A DNA stretch of 64,000 nt from the NCBI GenBank assembly GCA_028095005.1, contig CM051461.1, positions 47,046,812-47,110,811 of the forward strand, written 5' to 3'. The translations under genes and the position numbers were made by a program. Of the stretch, positions 24,001-34,651 are shown piece after piece. The first letter of the stretch is position 1. Each line of letters opens with the position of its first letter. Source of the DNA: Rhynchospora pubera (taxonomy: Eukaryota; Streptophyta; Magnoliopsida; Poales; Cyperaceae). The notes under the pieces were generated by a model. The model saw only the letters and a program-made list of their open reading frames with translations, was not told the origin of the DNA and searched no databases.

Positions 24001-27000
24001 TGTGGTGCCGCCATTATTAACCGATCCGAGGAGTTGATGTGAAAGCCGACACGACTAGCTTAGGGAAGTGAATGTTATGGTAAACTAGTAGTGTCGGCAT
24101 ATTGACACGAATTTGTCGAAGCAATGGCATACAAACATAGAAAGTTATTTTTTGTTAAGTACTAGTATTTGATAATATTTGTTTCTTAATTCATATATGT
24201 TATGTTTTAGTTTTATGGCAATTAGAAAATAAGAAAGCAATTATTATTCTAGGCAGTATTGTATTAGGAAATATATTTCTTACTATGTAATAGATGTAAT
24301 AGTAGTATAAAGTAATGAAAGAAAACAGAAAATGGTGTAGCAAGATTTACACACCACAAAAATTTTCTCTCTGTTCTGTCTGTGATCATTGTGAATTGAG
24401 TTGATTATTTGAGTATTTCCAACAATAAATGATGCATTGAAGTCGGGTAAGAGCAAATGACATTATAATTACACACTAGAAATAGAAAAAAAAAATCTAT
24501 AAAAATGCAAGGGATTGGTTTATTCAAGTCATGTGACTGTGACACTGTGCGATCTAAGAGTGAGTCAATCAATAGAAAATATATAGGGACTACTCGATCA
24601 CTCGATTTGGAAAAGCTGCTTTTCACTTGAAGGAAAGGCTTTTAGTTCTGGAACTCTTCTTCTGCTGAACTAGGTTGTAAGTTAGATCACCAAGAGGCTT
24701 TCAGAGATGCTTTGATCCATTAGTTTTTCTATTATTTTCCCTGCCCAGTCTCTAACACCTGATGTCGCATCTTTTTCCTTTGTTTGTCATGGTCAGAAAG
24801 GAAAGAATTTACCACGTCTCAAGAAAGTTTTTTTGAATAAAAAATGGGGGTCGTGCCCTCATCTTTGTATTAAATAAAGAGTTTTTTACAAAATGTTAGC
24901 CAGTGGCTAAACAAATTAAAAAACATATAAAATAAAAGAAAATCTAATTAAAACAACAACGCACTATTCAGAGTAAATGGAAATTGAAATTCATCCTCAT
25001 TCCCGAAGCAAAATTCAAGATCTGTGCTAAGGATGCAGTATCCTCCATTCAAAAAACACTTGTTCGACCAGTAAGTTGAAGGGTTGCTGAACTTCTCTGA
25101 AAATCCTTGAGCACCTTTCTCTCCAGAGAATAAAACATAAAACTGCCATGAGTTCTCTGTGTATCTTCGATTGGGTGCCATCCATCGTGAAATCAGGGTT
25201 TCTGGTAAAAGAAAGAGAGGAGAAGGCAGTAGAATGAAGCATTGCTTTTTGCAGAAATTGTGAGAAGAATGAACATTCATTGAAAATGTGCTCCACCGTC
25301 TCTTCATTGTGAAGGCACAAACTGCATCTATTCACTAACATCCATCCCCTCTTTTTGAGATTATCTACCGTGGCTATCTTGTCTTGAGCCAATTGCCAAA
25401 TAAAGATTTTCATTCTTGGAGGTATTGTAAGTCGCCAAATAGAGAGGAGATTGGAATCATGCTTGGGATATGACTTCTGCAGCTTGTACATGGACTTAAC
25501 TGAGAAGGCTCCATCTATGTTCAAGTTAAACTTGAAAGTTAGCTCACCAAAGTATCGGAAGCAAGAAATCAAAAATCATTTTACAGTTATATAAGTTTCA
25601 TTAGTCCAAATTAGATATATACTGCAATGAGATCACCAGTGCAAATGATTATTGAAAGGACTTGGATGTGCAGAAGAGAATTTAACAAAATAACAAATTA
25701 TGACAGGGTAATATGCACCTTTTTTTTGTCTAATGTCTATGCATCTCTTAAAACCTCACAGAGCAATTCTATGTCTGTAATCTGTATACATTGCGTAATC
25801 AATGTGCCATCAGATGCCCAAAACGCACAGAGAGAAACAAGTTTACCAGATCCCATATTGATCGGTGGAACCAGTATGCAGTGATTCACAATCAGGCTTT
25901 CATGATATCCTTTTCTGTTTATCTGCTCTCACCTGTAGTTTGCAGAAATACTGGTACTGGGCATGCCTATCAAAGAGAGATATTTTTCATCCTGTTATCA
26001 CAATAAAGTGAAATTGGGGAACTATTTAGCCTGTAAAGTTAGAAAAAAATCAAAATAAATCATGCGACAGAAAAATGAAATCAGCAGACTGCAGAAGAAA
26101 AGTTATTACATTAGCAGTAAAAACATTTGCTTAACGTCTGGAGTAAAAGATTCTTGATTAATGCATTCTGTTTAAATGGCTTACCTGGGATTGAGCAGTC
26201 TGAATTTCTATTTTTTTTTATCAATTTCTTATTTTCACTTAGGTTTGGACGTGCTCCTGCCCCATCACCGTCAAATGATAATAAGAAAAAGAAAAGTCCA
26301 GCAATTATTATAGCAACCGCTGGTGTAGTTGTGCTGCTTCTGATTGTGATATCCATTATGACTGTTCTGTTCTTCAAAAGACGCAAATGTAAGTTCAACC
26401 TTTTCTCTCTTTTTCCTTTTAAATAAATAAAATAACAGTTCATTTTAGATAGTAATTTCAGATAAGCGGTTAATTGTGCATTGCTAAGGCCTCCAATCTC
26501 CAATAATTCTAAATGTAAGACGACAGTTAGTTGTGCATTGCAGTTTGAAACTAGTCATCCAAGGCTAATTGAAGTCCTTATCTTTCTTATTGCTTAGGAA
26601 ATGCCTGCTGTGGTACATCTTCAGTATAAACAGAAAGCTCATTTCTCTATATACCATCTAAAATTTATTTATTAATTATTTTCTATCAGGACCTCATTAA
26701 TGATATTGTTCTAATAAAATACTGCTTTTTGCAATTATGGATGGAATGATGTTACTAAGATTATATCATTTTACAGATAACCAATTAAACACACCAAAAC
26801 AAAATGAAAGCAACACATCCACACCTCAAGCGGATAATCATGTGCAAAACTATGGAAATACCCCAGAAGCAAATGCCCAAGTTAATAACACTCGACAAAA
26901 TCATGCAATACCTAAACCAAATGAAGCAAGAGAAAGAACATGGAATTTCGAGAACCGTCGATTCAGTTACAATGATCTGATAAGAATTACTAATAAGTTC

Positions 27001-28828
27001 CAAAATAATATCGGCACGGGAGGATTTGGAAATGTGTATGTGGGTGTTCTTGAGGATGGAACCCAAGTTGCAGTGAAGAGGCGATCTCACTCATCATCAC
27101 AAGGAGTCAAAGAGTTTTTGGCTGAGGTACCATTTATCTTACACATTAGTACCTTGGATCTTGCAAGACCGGAAAGGGTATTGTTGGTTACTCATATTGG
27201 TACAGTTTCAAAAAAATATTTGGGCATTAATAATGAGGCTAACAAAACCATCTTATGAAAGTATGTGAAATTAAGATTTGATCATTTTCTTTGTTTTTAG
27301 GCTCAAAATTTGACAAGAGTCCATCACAAGAATTTGGTGTCCTTAATTGGCTATTGCACAGATGAAGATTGCATGGCGCTTGTATATGAGTACATGCAAG
27401 AAGGAACTCTGCAAGATAAGCTCACAGGTGATTAACCACCTTTAATGCAAATCTTCTTGTTTTTCAATATTGAGACTATTAAAGCTATTATATAGTGAAG
27501 AATTTACTTTTGAAATTCTTTAAATCTGTCAATTGCAGATAATGCAAGACCTCTGACTTGGAAACAATGGGTTCGAATTGCATATGAATCTGCACTTGGT
27601 ACAAAAGCTTTTTAAAATCTGGAATAATTAAGCAATTTTCCATAGAGTTACTGTCCGTAGTAAAATAAGCACCGGATATAAGGAAAGAATTGAATTACAT
27701 TAACATAGAAAATATCATTAGAATTGCAATATTATTAATCGTTGCAGTGACTTGACTAAAATTTAGAGCACTCACACTACATCAGCCACAAATCATAATG
27801 AAAAAATTTTACATCACCGCTCAATCGTATTATTTTTTACTTTACTTATCTATACAATTTCAATGAAGGGTTGGAGTATTTGCATAAGGCATGCAATCCA
27901 CCACTTATCCATCGAGATGTGAAGACCAACAACATTCTTTTAAATGCGAATCTCGAGGCAAAGATAGCTGATTTTGGGCTCTCCAGAGCATTTAATAACG
28001 ATGTAAGCAGTCATGTTTCGACTGCAATAGTTGGCACACCAGGATATCTCGATCCCGAGTAAGACGATTTTTCATAGTTATTATGATTTTTCTTTTTCTT
28101 CTCTCTTCATAATCTAGTTTTTATTCCTAGATTTTCTTCTTTAATCATAGAAGACCTTTTTATCTATGAATTAATCTATTAGTAGTTTCCCACAAAAATA
28201 TTAATCGCATATGAAATGATTCACTGAGTCGACCCAAATGTAGATTTAAAGTTTTGTCATACTACTTGAACTAAATTTTTTTTTGTTGGCTACTTGAATA
28301 TGAAGAACTTTTTTCATAAAATCTTTTTAACTATAGCCATGAGTAAATCGGTGCACCCTCAGGTACTATTCTTCATACCAGCTAAGCGAAAAGAGTGACG
28401 TGTACAGCTTTGGAGTTGTTCTCCTAGAGAGCATCACGGGCCAGCCTCCTATTATTGGTGGTCCAGAAGGTGGCCATCTGACACACTGGGTGAGTCAAAA
28501 GCCATCCAGAGGAGACATAGAAAGCATAATTGACCCAAGAATGCATGGCCAGCATGACATAAACTCCGTATGGAAGGTTACGGATCTGGCACGCAAGTGT
28601 ACTGAGAACAGTTCTGCTAATAGGCCGACCATGAATGATGTAGTGATGGAACTTAAGGAAAGCCTGGATCTGGAGATCTCCACAGAGGGGACTCGTATTG
28701 GAAGCACGACTAATACTTACCCGCACAATTATACAAGAAATGACAATTTTGTAAGTGATGTTAGTCAGAATAGTGTTTTCAAAATGGCTTACATGGGTGA
28801 TCCCGCTCCAGGTCCCTCAGCGAAATAA
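15058..28828 (+). CDS. Malectin-like LRR receptor kinase B, complete
   Basis: Inferred exons: 15058-15133, 19120-19666, 20429-20898, 22203-22341, 22438-22509, 22718-22789, 22869-22952, 26243-26388, 26777-27126, 27301-27427, 27539-27598, 27869-28058, 28363-28828. All are GT-AG and the sum is 2,799 nt in frame, giving 932 residues. Order: signal peptide (about 1-20), malectin-like ectodomain (about 26-364, with RYPDDPYDRIW), WSGDPC motif, two to three LRRs, membrane helix (about 503-527), then an RD kinase with loop GTGGFGNVYVG, Lys636, HRD Asp731, DFG Asp749 and GTPGYLDPE ending at 778. The family signals at the plasma membrane, often in defence or symbiosis; the ligand is unknown. The start ATG is the only one in frame before the hydrophobic stretch and matches gene C. 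The gene is 13.8 kb long because introns 1, 3 and 7 hold transposons. Confidence 0.93.
15338..15749. mobile_element. MULE-like foldback MITE in gene B intron 1
   Basis: 412 bp, nearly all inverted repeat, with ends GAGATTG and CAATCTCA. It is flanked by a perfect 9-bp duplication GTATTTTAA (15329-15337 and 15750-15758), the size typical of Mutator-like elements. Internal sequence (GAAAATATCATAATATATAG) is shared with the element at 33523-34119. No coding capacity. Confidence 0.85.
16245..16429 (-). repeat. 3' LTR of the intron-1 element
   Basis: Begins TGTTACAGCAAAC and ends TTTCTAACA as read on plus; nearly identical to 18557-18742. Confidence 0.88.
18557..18742 (-). repeat. 5' LTR of the intron-1 element
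   Basis: Adjacent to the primer-binding site at about 18541-18553. It differs from the other LTR by about one substitution and one extra base. Confidence 0.88.
18809..18959. mobile_element. MITE, CCGTTTGGAT family, copy 2, in gene B intron 1
   Basis: 151 bp, with terminal inverted repeats GGCTCCGTTTGGAT and ATCCAAACGGAGCC. Inner sequence CACAAAGTTATACACTTTCC matches copy 1 in the same orientation. Confidence 0.85.
21110..21272. mobile_element. MITE, CCGTTTGGAT family, copy 3, in gene B intron 3
   Basis: 163 bp, inserted in the opposite orientation to copies 1 and 2 (GTGTGTAACTTTGTGAAGAG). Ends are GGCTCCGTTTGGAT and CATCCAAACGGAGCG. TAT flanks both sides. It carries a TCCTAGCTAGGA palindrome near the right end, absent from the other copies. 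Confidence 0.82.
23085..23436 (+). repeat. 5' LTR of the intron-7 element
   Basis: TGTTATGGTAAACTAG start, ATTTCCAACA end; same length and sequence as 24073-24424. Confidence 0.95.
23459..24037 (+). CDS. Gag-like fragment of Ty1/copia type
   Basis: 192 residues. The N-terminal part (about 28-57: YPMLNHEKYDLW, then VWEALDG) has the DUF4219-like start of plant copia gag. AKEAWETIKEM (about 91-101) and DRVKKAR (about 106-112) match UBN2-type gag. After this the frame becomes a Lys/Arg-rich tail (to about 175) unlike gag, with no zinc knuckle, protease, integrase or reverse transcriptase. This looks like an internally deleted element whose remaining frame stayed open. The ATG at 23459 is the first after the primer site. 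A capsid role is doubtful. Confidence 0.7.
   Translation: MGDSNNEIKKTPPPKVLVRGGGVPIQYPMLNHEKYDLWAIQRKNIVRSLCVWEALDGSTSVDVEKVHGAMAAISQAVPDEVKLANAGKELAKEAWETIKEMSIDKDRVKKARTQVKKRSQVAQQALSLKGKRIDKQNYKEKERYGKRFDHDERLRKKKAWKKRRKYELGRQPKRTTVLLRHVVPPLLTDPRS
24073..24424 (+). repeat. 3' LTR of the intron-7 element
   Basis: Preceded by CTTAGGGAAGTGAA, a weak purine tract. Identical by eye to the 5' LTR. Any polyadenylation signal it carries would lie on the gene B sense strand. Confidence 0.95.
24827..25572 (-). pseudogene. 5'-truncated L1-type LINE (zf-RVT end) in gene B intron 7
   Basis: The minus-strand frame 25572-25027 encodes a C-terminal piece of a plant L1 ORF2: GAFSVKSMYKL, then PPRMKIFIWQLAQDKIATVD, then a zinc-binding CSLC...EHIFNEC motif and a trailing ILWRERCSRIF. 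These are the hallmarks of the reverse-transcriptase zinc-binding domain (zf-RVT). RT and endonuclease parts are missing. A T-run at 24827-24833 on plus is the short poly(A). CAAGAAA occurs on both sides (about 24820 and 25562), a possible short target duplication. Introns of A and C lack this segment. Confidence 0.78.
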
Positions 28829-30010
28829 TTTGCCAGACTCATTTGTGATTGATTTCTTTACTCTGTTTTCAGTACTCACTTGTGGAAATAAGTTGCCCCC
28901 TTTTGTTTGATAACAGTTAAGCTAATTTTTTCAGTAAAAAATAGCTAAAAGCATTTTGTGAATCCCTTGTTTCTCTTTTTCATTTTTTCTATTTTCAAAG
29001 TTTTATTTGGTTTGCTCAATATGCATTAAAATCTGGATTGGTGGATGTGATAGTAGCAAGCATATTATATGTAATAATTGTAGTACCATTCTTGAGTCTT
29101 CTTCAATAGTGCTTCTACTATGCTGAACAAATGATACCTTCAGAAGTCATTATTATTTGTATTTTTTTTAGTTTTCAAAAAGACAACAGGAGTTTCATGT
29201 AGTTGCCATAGTCTAATAATCTGGTTTACGCACACACACCCTAATGAGACCTAATGAAATATTTTACTTCTGAAAATTAGGAATTTGGATCTCAACAAAT
29301 ACTCAATTATCCAAGGAACTTTTTGACCTCAACTGACCTCAACCAGACCTAAACAGAAAAACAAAGGATATATGGCCAGTATATTAATTACAGTATTTGG
29401 CATTTACAGCTATTTAGTCAACAATGTATAAATTATTTCACAAGAGAAAATTTTGTGTCCATTTTGCAAATTTGCTGACAATATCTGGTAAGAATATTGT
29501 GATACTGAAAAAGAATAAAAAATAAATAAAAGTGATGCTATCTGCTAAATTTAATGAATGACCTAAGAAAATTAATCAAGGAGCATTTTTTTCTCCCCAA
29601 ATAAATAGATGTATTATGTTGCTAGTATAATAATATTAATATTTCGCCTCACAAAAACAAAAAAAAATGCAATAATTTGGAATTTTGCACTGGTACTAGA
29701 CCATCAATCTTAATTACCTGATTCAGCATGGAGATCTTGAATAAAGTTGGGGAACTTCACTTTTGTTCGATTTCTAGGACCTTGAGAGACTTCAAATTCA
29801 CCTTTCTGTTGAAGATAGCACATCAAAACACAATCTGCGAAAAATTGAAAGAGCATTTCCAATGTGACCAGATTAAATGACACAAACCGTCTAATTGAAG
29901 GCTCCTATCTCGATTTGAACAGTTTCGATTGAAGAAATTGCCAGTCACAGCAGCTAGAGAGAGACATCGATGTCTATTTGCCTTGAGCCTTTGAGCGAAA
30001 ACTGCCGAGA
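28829..30010. repeat. Gene B downstream flank, duplicated module
   Basis: No gene seen. It aligns with the flanks after A and C (for example AATTACCTGATTCAGCATGG and GACATCGATGTCTATTTGCC). Alignment ends near 30010, where the inverted-repeat arm begins. Confidence 0.65.
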
Positions 30011-30046
30011 GACAGCCGAAGGTGTGGCGGTGTCAATCCGCATCCT

Positions 30047-30240
30047 CGACAGTCATTGAAAAGGACTGCGCTGAGCAGTTCTGTTATATGCTGTCCGACC
30101 GATCTGGATCGAAGGACGAGCGAGGGATCGCTCATCTCCGTCTCTCTTTCCGCTCTGCCCCTCACTGCCCGAGTCCCAGGAAAAAAAAAAATAAAAAAAC
30201 TCTCGATGGAGAACTGAGACTTCTCTCTCTCTCTCTCCTC
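30047..30240 (+). repeat. Left arm of a 2.2-kb-spaced inverted repeat
   Basis: About 195 nt match, in reverse complement, 32020-32225. Shared landmarks include TATGCTGTCCG, ATCGCTCATCTCCGTCTCTC, CTGCCCCTCACTGCCCGAGT and CTCTCGATGG. The arms differ by small indels. No protein is recognised. Confidence 0.75.
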
Positions 30241-32019
30241 CAAGTTGTTTCTCTCTCGACTCCAAGTTTAAGAAAATCACATTCTTTATTTCTCCAAACA
30301 TGCAATTGAACCATGACTGCATTTCCAAGTATAAGAAAATCACATTCTTATGCAAGGATTCTGGTACAATCATAGTGGTTTGGATAGGGCACTGGGAGTG
30401 GTGGTACATCAAGTCTCAAATCACTTCTTGGAGGCATTGTCCAGGAATCTAAGTGGTATATACAAAGAGCTTGGAATGACTTGAGAACAAATTGGGTATT
30501 ATAGAGTAAATTGATAGAAATGGCAAACAAAGAATGAATGATCAGTGGAAATGTTAAATTGAACAACGCCCATAAACAGTAAAAGCCGATACTCAGCTAT
30601 AGTGGTTCCCAGAATGAATGATCTGGTATTCATATTGGTTTGAATAAAAGCCGATACTCAGTCCTGACTATTTTAGTCAGTTTTTGTAAAAAGAATGTGA
30701 TCTGAGAGAAAAAAGAATTATCAAGAATAAAGTTCATTTCTTAATTGTGAAACCATGGTGGTACAGGGATGCTACAGGGATGAAATTATTGTATTCAACC
30801 TTAATTGCTGATTTATTTGTTCCAATCAACCTTTAATTGCACATCAAGCTTACTTTTTCAGTACAAATAATATATGTAACAAGTGAAAAAGAAAGATAAC
30901 TTTAACTATTTCATTTGATTTCAATTTCTGATTACATTGAGCTTATCTCTAGATCTCAGCTTATATAACGATACAGATAGGAACATTAGAAAATATCTCT
31001 CTAATACATGTTAATCTCTTATTGGTTGGATCATAAGACACGTGCTACACTTTCATTAGTCTGTGAATTGAGAGGATAACGGACTGTCCTTTTCTGATGC
31101 GCTGCCTTTGCGCTGTCTTCAGGTGCTGTGCTGTTATAGAGATTTCCTTGATCATGCTCTTTCTTCTTTCTTCCGTTGCTGTTTCTTTTCTTCTGATTTG
31201 CTTTCATTTCTTCTGATTGCTTCTTCACTTCTCTGACTGCTTCATTGCTTCTTCAAACACTCTTATGACTAAACAAGAGATCAAGAAAATAAATCTTCTT
31301 AAATGTAGTCATAGCTTCCCAAATAAATTAGTGAACTACAACAATAAAAAAACAAAAGATCACTCCATCGAAAAGGGAAGAACTACAGCAACTGAATTAG
31401 TGAACTACAACAATAAAAACAAAATCATCTAAATCAAGAACACGCAGAGGTACAATTACAGTATGTATAAATTCACCTCCCAACAACATAAGATAAACCC
31501 TTGGTTTCTTCCCCTCTCTTAATTTCCTAAAACGTTTATCGAAAAAAAATTCCTAAAACAGAAGTCTTTCAATACTTAAAAAATGACCAATTGGTTCTCA
31601 AATGCCTATAACACCTAATAGATGACCAATTGATACACAATCTGTTTAAACTATAAAGATAATATCTGCACCAAATTGTATGGTTCTCAAATTGACATGT
31701 AACCAGTATCTAGTATACCAGTACAAGACTCAGGTAAGGCAACCAACCGGATGATAGCACTTGCAGAAACATACCTAGTAGGCGGAACACATGATAATGC
31801 TCGGAAAATTGTATATCTGTAATTCCATTAACAACATAAAGACAGGTTCTGCAAGGTAATTTGGTCGAGGCTTCCATCGAAGGAGGAAGAGGCTTCCGTC
31901 TAGGGAGCACCTGTCGTCTAGGGTTTCGAGGCTCCAACGAGAGAGAGGCTTTCTGTCTCGCTAGCTTCGCGAAGATCGGCGTTAGAGAGGAGGGAAACAG
32001 AGAGGTGGATGAGACAACG
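30241..32019. other. Spacer between inverted-repeat arms, no gene seen
   Basis: AT-rich with short local repeats (AAGAAAATCACATTCTT at about 30271 and 30333; GTGAACTACAACAATAAAAA at about 31331 and 31402). No supported coding sequence. A Phe/Ser-rich strip at about 31030-31230 is low complexity. Confidence 0.5.
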
Positions 32020-32225
32020 AGAGACAGAGATAGAGGAGAGGAAGAGAAATCTCAGTTCACCATCGAGAGTTTTTTTTTTTTTAATTTCTGGGACTCGGGC
32101 AGTGAGGGGCAGAGCGGAAAGAGAGACGGAGATGAGCGATTTCTGGCACGTCCTTGATACAGATCGGACATCGGACGGACAGCATAAAAGGACTGTGTTC
32201 CTTTTAAATGAAATCCTCGACAGTC
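32020..32225 (-). repeat. Right arm of the inverted repeat
   Basis: Reverse complement of 30047-30240 (GGCAGTGAGGGGCAGAGCGG, GACGGAGATGAGCGAT). Its outer part overlaps the start of the 32211 foldback. Confidence 0.75.
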
Positions 32226-32616
32226 TTTTTGACTGCTCCAAGCGGTCATTCTTTTTTTTTTTAATATATTTCAAAATTTAAAAATTTAAATAGAGAATCT
32301 AAATCGTTGATTTTGTTAAATTTTACCGGCAATGCGTTTTCATATAAATTTTATAAAATTTGAAGTCGATTTCATACTAGATCAAGAGGTCAACAAATTA
32401 ACGAATCTGGTTAGGTTACTTCTAATACGTTCATAATTATGTCACTTAATTAAGTATCAAATCGACTTCAAACTTTATAAAATTTATATGAAAATGTATC
32501 GCCGGTAAAATTTAACAAGTTCAACGGTTTAGATTCTCCATTTGAATTTTTAAATTTTGAAATATTAAAAAAAAAGGACTCTTGGAGCAGTCAAAAAAAG
32601 GGTTGTAGAGGATTTT
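32211..32616. mobile_element. Foldback element, copy 1 of an adjacent pair
   Basis: Long imperfect inverted repeat. Left end AAATCCTCGACAG, then TTTTTGACTGCTCC; right end GGAGCAGTCAAAAAA, then GAGGATTTT. Inner arms share TAAATTTTACCGGCAATGCG with CGCCGGTAAAATTTAAC. No coding. Confidence 0.75.
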
Positions 32617-32637
32617 AGTCCGTGTGGGGAGGGGAGT

Positions 32638-33024
32638 CTCTATAGTCCTTTGGAAGACAGTATGGTGCTCTCGTTCAAATATTAATTAATTTTTTCAAAT
32701 GCTTAATTTAAATCGTTCATCTTATTTAATTTTACGAGCAATGCAAGTTTTATAAAATTTAGAGTAGATTTGATATTCGATCGAGTGGTCAATAGATTAA
32801 CGAATCTGAAACTATTACTGATTAATTCTAATACGTTCATAATTTGATCACTTAATTGAGTACCAAAATAACTTCAACTTTTATAAAATTTATATGAAAA
32901 TGCATTGCTCGTAAAATTGAGCAAGAACAACGGTTTGAATTAAACATTTGAATTTTATAATTTTTAAAAATTAATTAAATTATGAACGACAGCACCATAC
33001 TATCCTTTTAGAAGACCGTAGAGG
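32638..33024. mobile_element. Foldback element, copy 2 of an adjacent pair
   Basis: Arms CTATAGTCCTTTGGAAGACA and TTTTAGAAGACCGTAGAG, each followed inward by the AGTATGGTGCT/AGCACCATACT pair. Inner arms (ATTTTACGAGCAATGC against GCATTGCTCGTAAAATT) match those of copy 1, so the two are related but diverged. Confidence 0.72.
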
Positions 33025-33522
33025 ATGCGGTTTCGAGGAGAGGAGGGTAGGGAATGCAGAGTGGAGCTGAAAGAGTAACCAAAATTCTTTGTCCGATTCT
33101 TGGGAATCGACCGAAATTAAACAGAAAAAAAATCGTGTTATGTGAACGAGAAACACTACTTTCATACTTGCAATTTTCATAACATAACTCCAAATAGGAA
33201 AAAATAAAAAATCGTCAACGTGCATCAAAAATCATTTCCGAAAATATTGTTCTTATAATTTCTTCAGTTTTCGAGATTAAAAATCTACGCAAAAAAAATA
33301 GTTTTAAAAAAATTCGAAAAAAATTATTATATGTAAAAGAGCGACTCTACTTTCATACCTGCTATTTTCATAACATGACTCCAAAAAGAAAAAAAAAACG
33401 AAAAATCACCAAAATACTTAAAAAATAATTTTCTGAAAAAACTGTTCTTGTAAATAAATGCAAAAATATAAATATTTTCTCCAATCAAATATTATTACTA
33501 AAACCTAAATATATAGAGTAGT
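33025..33522. other. AT-rich intergenic stretch, no gene seen
   Basis: Two diverged direct repeats are visible: CTTTCATACTTGCAATTTTCATAACATAACTCC (broken here as CTTTCATACTTGC + AATTTTCATAACAT) at about 33160 and a similar block at about 33350. No coding. Confidence 0.45.
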
Positions 33523-34119
33523 GATAAAATACATTTTAGTGTACGAATCGTCACCGCACACCCGAGTCGTTTTCGAAATTCAAAATTCAAATAGTCAATC
33601 CGAACCATCCAAGTTGTTCTCCATGGGTGTGTTTGGAACAAACGCGAACAAGGGATGAACAGGCGGCCCACGAACAGGCCCACAAACAGGCAAGGCAAAT
33701 GAGTAGTTCGCCAAAATCTAGAAACAAGGAACAGGGGGAGTAGTTCCCAGATCGTCATGTTCGTTCTTTGTTTGGTACCCGCGAACTGGCGTTGTTCGCG
33801 AACAAGCTGTTCGCGTGCGCTGCCAAACACACCCCATATTGAAAAACTCTTGGAGACCAAAGTTTACATTTTTCAAATTTTTTACTGTATATTATGATAT
33901 TTTCAAATTTGAGGGTCTGAAATACTCTAATTATAGTGTTTTTTTGAAAATATCATAATATATAGCAAAAAAATTTGGAAAAAATGTAAAATTTGGTCTC
34001 CAAGAGTTTTTTTAATATGGAGAGCAACTTGAACGGTTCGGATTAACCGTCTGATTTTTGGATTTCAAAAATGACTTTGATGTATGAGAGACGATCCGTA
34101 CACCTGAGTGTATTTTATC
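33523..34119. mobile_element. Foldback element of the 15338 family, with nested MITE
   Basis: Ends GATAAAATACA and TGTATTTTATC. Arms pair along their length (CGAACCATCC left; GAACGGTTCGG right). The core GAAAATATCATAATATATAG is shared with 15338-15749. The left arm is interrupted by a 210-bp insertion. Confidence 0.78.
33625..33834. mobile_element. MITE nested in the foldback arm, 3-bp CAT duplication
   Basis: 210 bp, with ends GGGTGTGTTTGG and CCAAACACACCC. GTTCGCGAAC-type palindromes occur inside. CAT flanks both sides (33622-33624 and 33835-33837). The uninterrupted opposite arm reads CTCCATATT, which confirms the insertion site. Confidence 0.85.
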
Positions 34120-34651
34120 CATCCACTAAAGATATATTCTTTTTAATCAATCAAATATATCATTATTTATTTAAAAATAATTAAAATAATCTTTATTTGA
34201 ATCGAAAATTAACTCAAAAGACGCCATGTCTACTATCAGTTTCTAAAAAGCCGGTATTAGCTAATATTGGTTTTTCAAAAACCGATATACTAATTACTAA
34301 GCCGATATTCAGTAATATTTCCAAAATTTAATAATATTTTAGTATTATTTTTTTGGGTCAGGGGTTGAGAGCCCATAGAAAATAGTTGCTTCCTGTGTCA
34401 GATTTGAGATATATCTGGCAACTTACCCACAGAGACGATGTTCGCACCTAACGAAAGAAAATAATAGGAAAATATATGTAGTTGACCACATTTTATTGGA
34501 TTGTGCGTTTACGTGCTGTCCATATAATGCTCTGTTGGAAACATATCTAAATTTTAATTATTTTGAAAAAAATCAAATGGATAGTCATTAAATGGTCCTG
34601 TTAAGTGTCAACTCTTCAGAGGAGAACAAAATAGGAATGACCTCGAGAAGA
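34120..34651 (+). other. Upstream region of gene C
   Basis: No gene. It contains the conserved promoter block at 34482-34521 and a leader CTCTTCAGAGGAGAACA shared in character with B and D. Confidence 0.5.
34482..34521 (+). promoter_or_regulatory. Conserved TTGACC ... ACGTGCTGTCC block upstream of gene C
   Basis: TTGACC at 34482-34487 and ACGTGCTGTCC at 34511-34521, 29 nt apart and 141 nt before the ATG. Counterparts lie at 14855-14895 and 50168-50209. Confidence 0.5.

Larger units (their letters stand above)
23085..24424 (+). mobile_element. Small LTR retrotransposon in gene B intron 7, recent insertion
   Basis: 1,340 bp. LTRs at 23085-23436 and 24073-24424 are both 352 bp and identical by eye. 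They start TG and end CA, and the element is flanked by a perfect 5-bp duplication ATAAA (23080-23084 and 24425-24429). The primer site TTGGTATCAGAGC directly follows the left LTR (initiator-Met tRNA). The 636-bp interior has only a gag-like ORF, so the element needs proteins supplied in trans. It lies in the same orientation as gene B. Confidence 0.95.
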
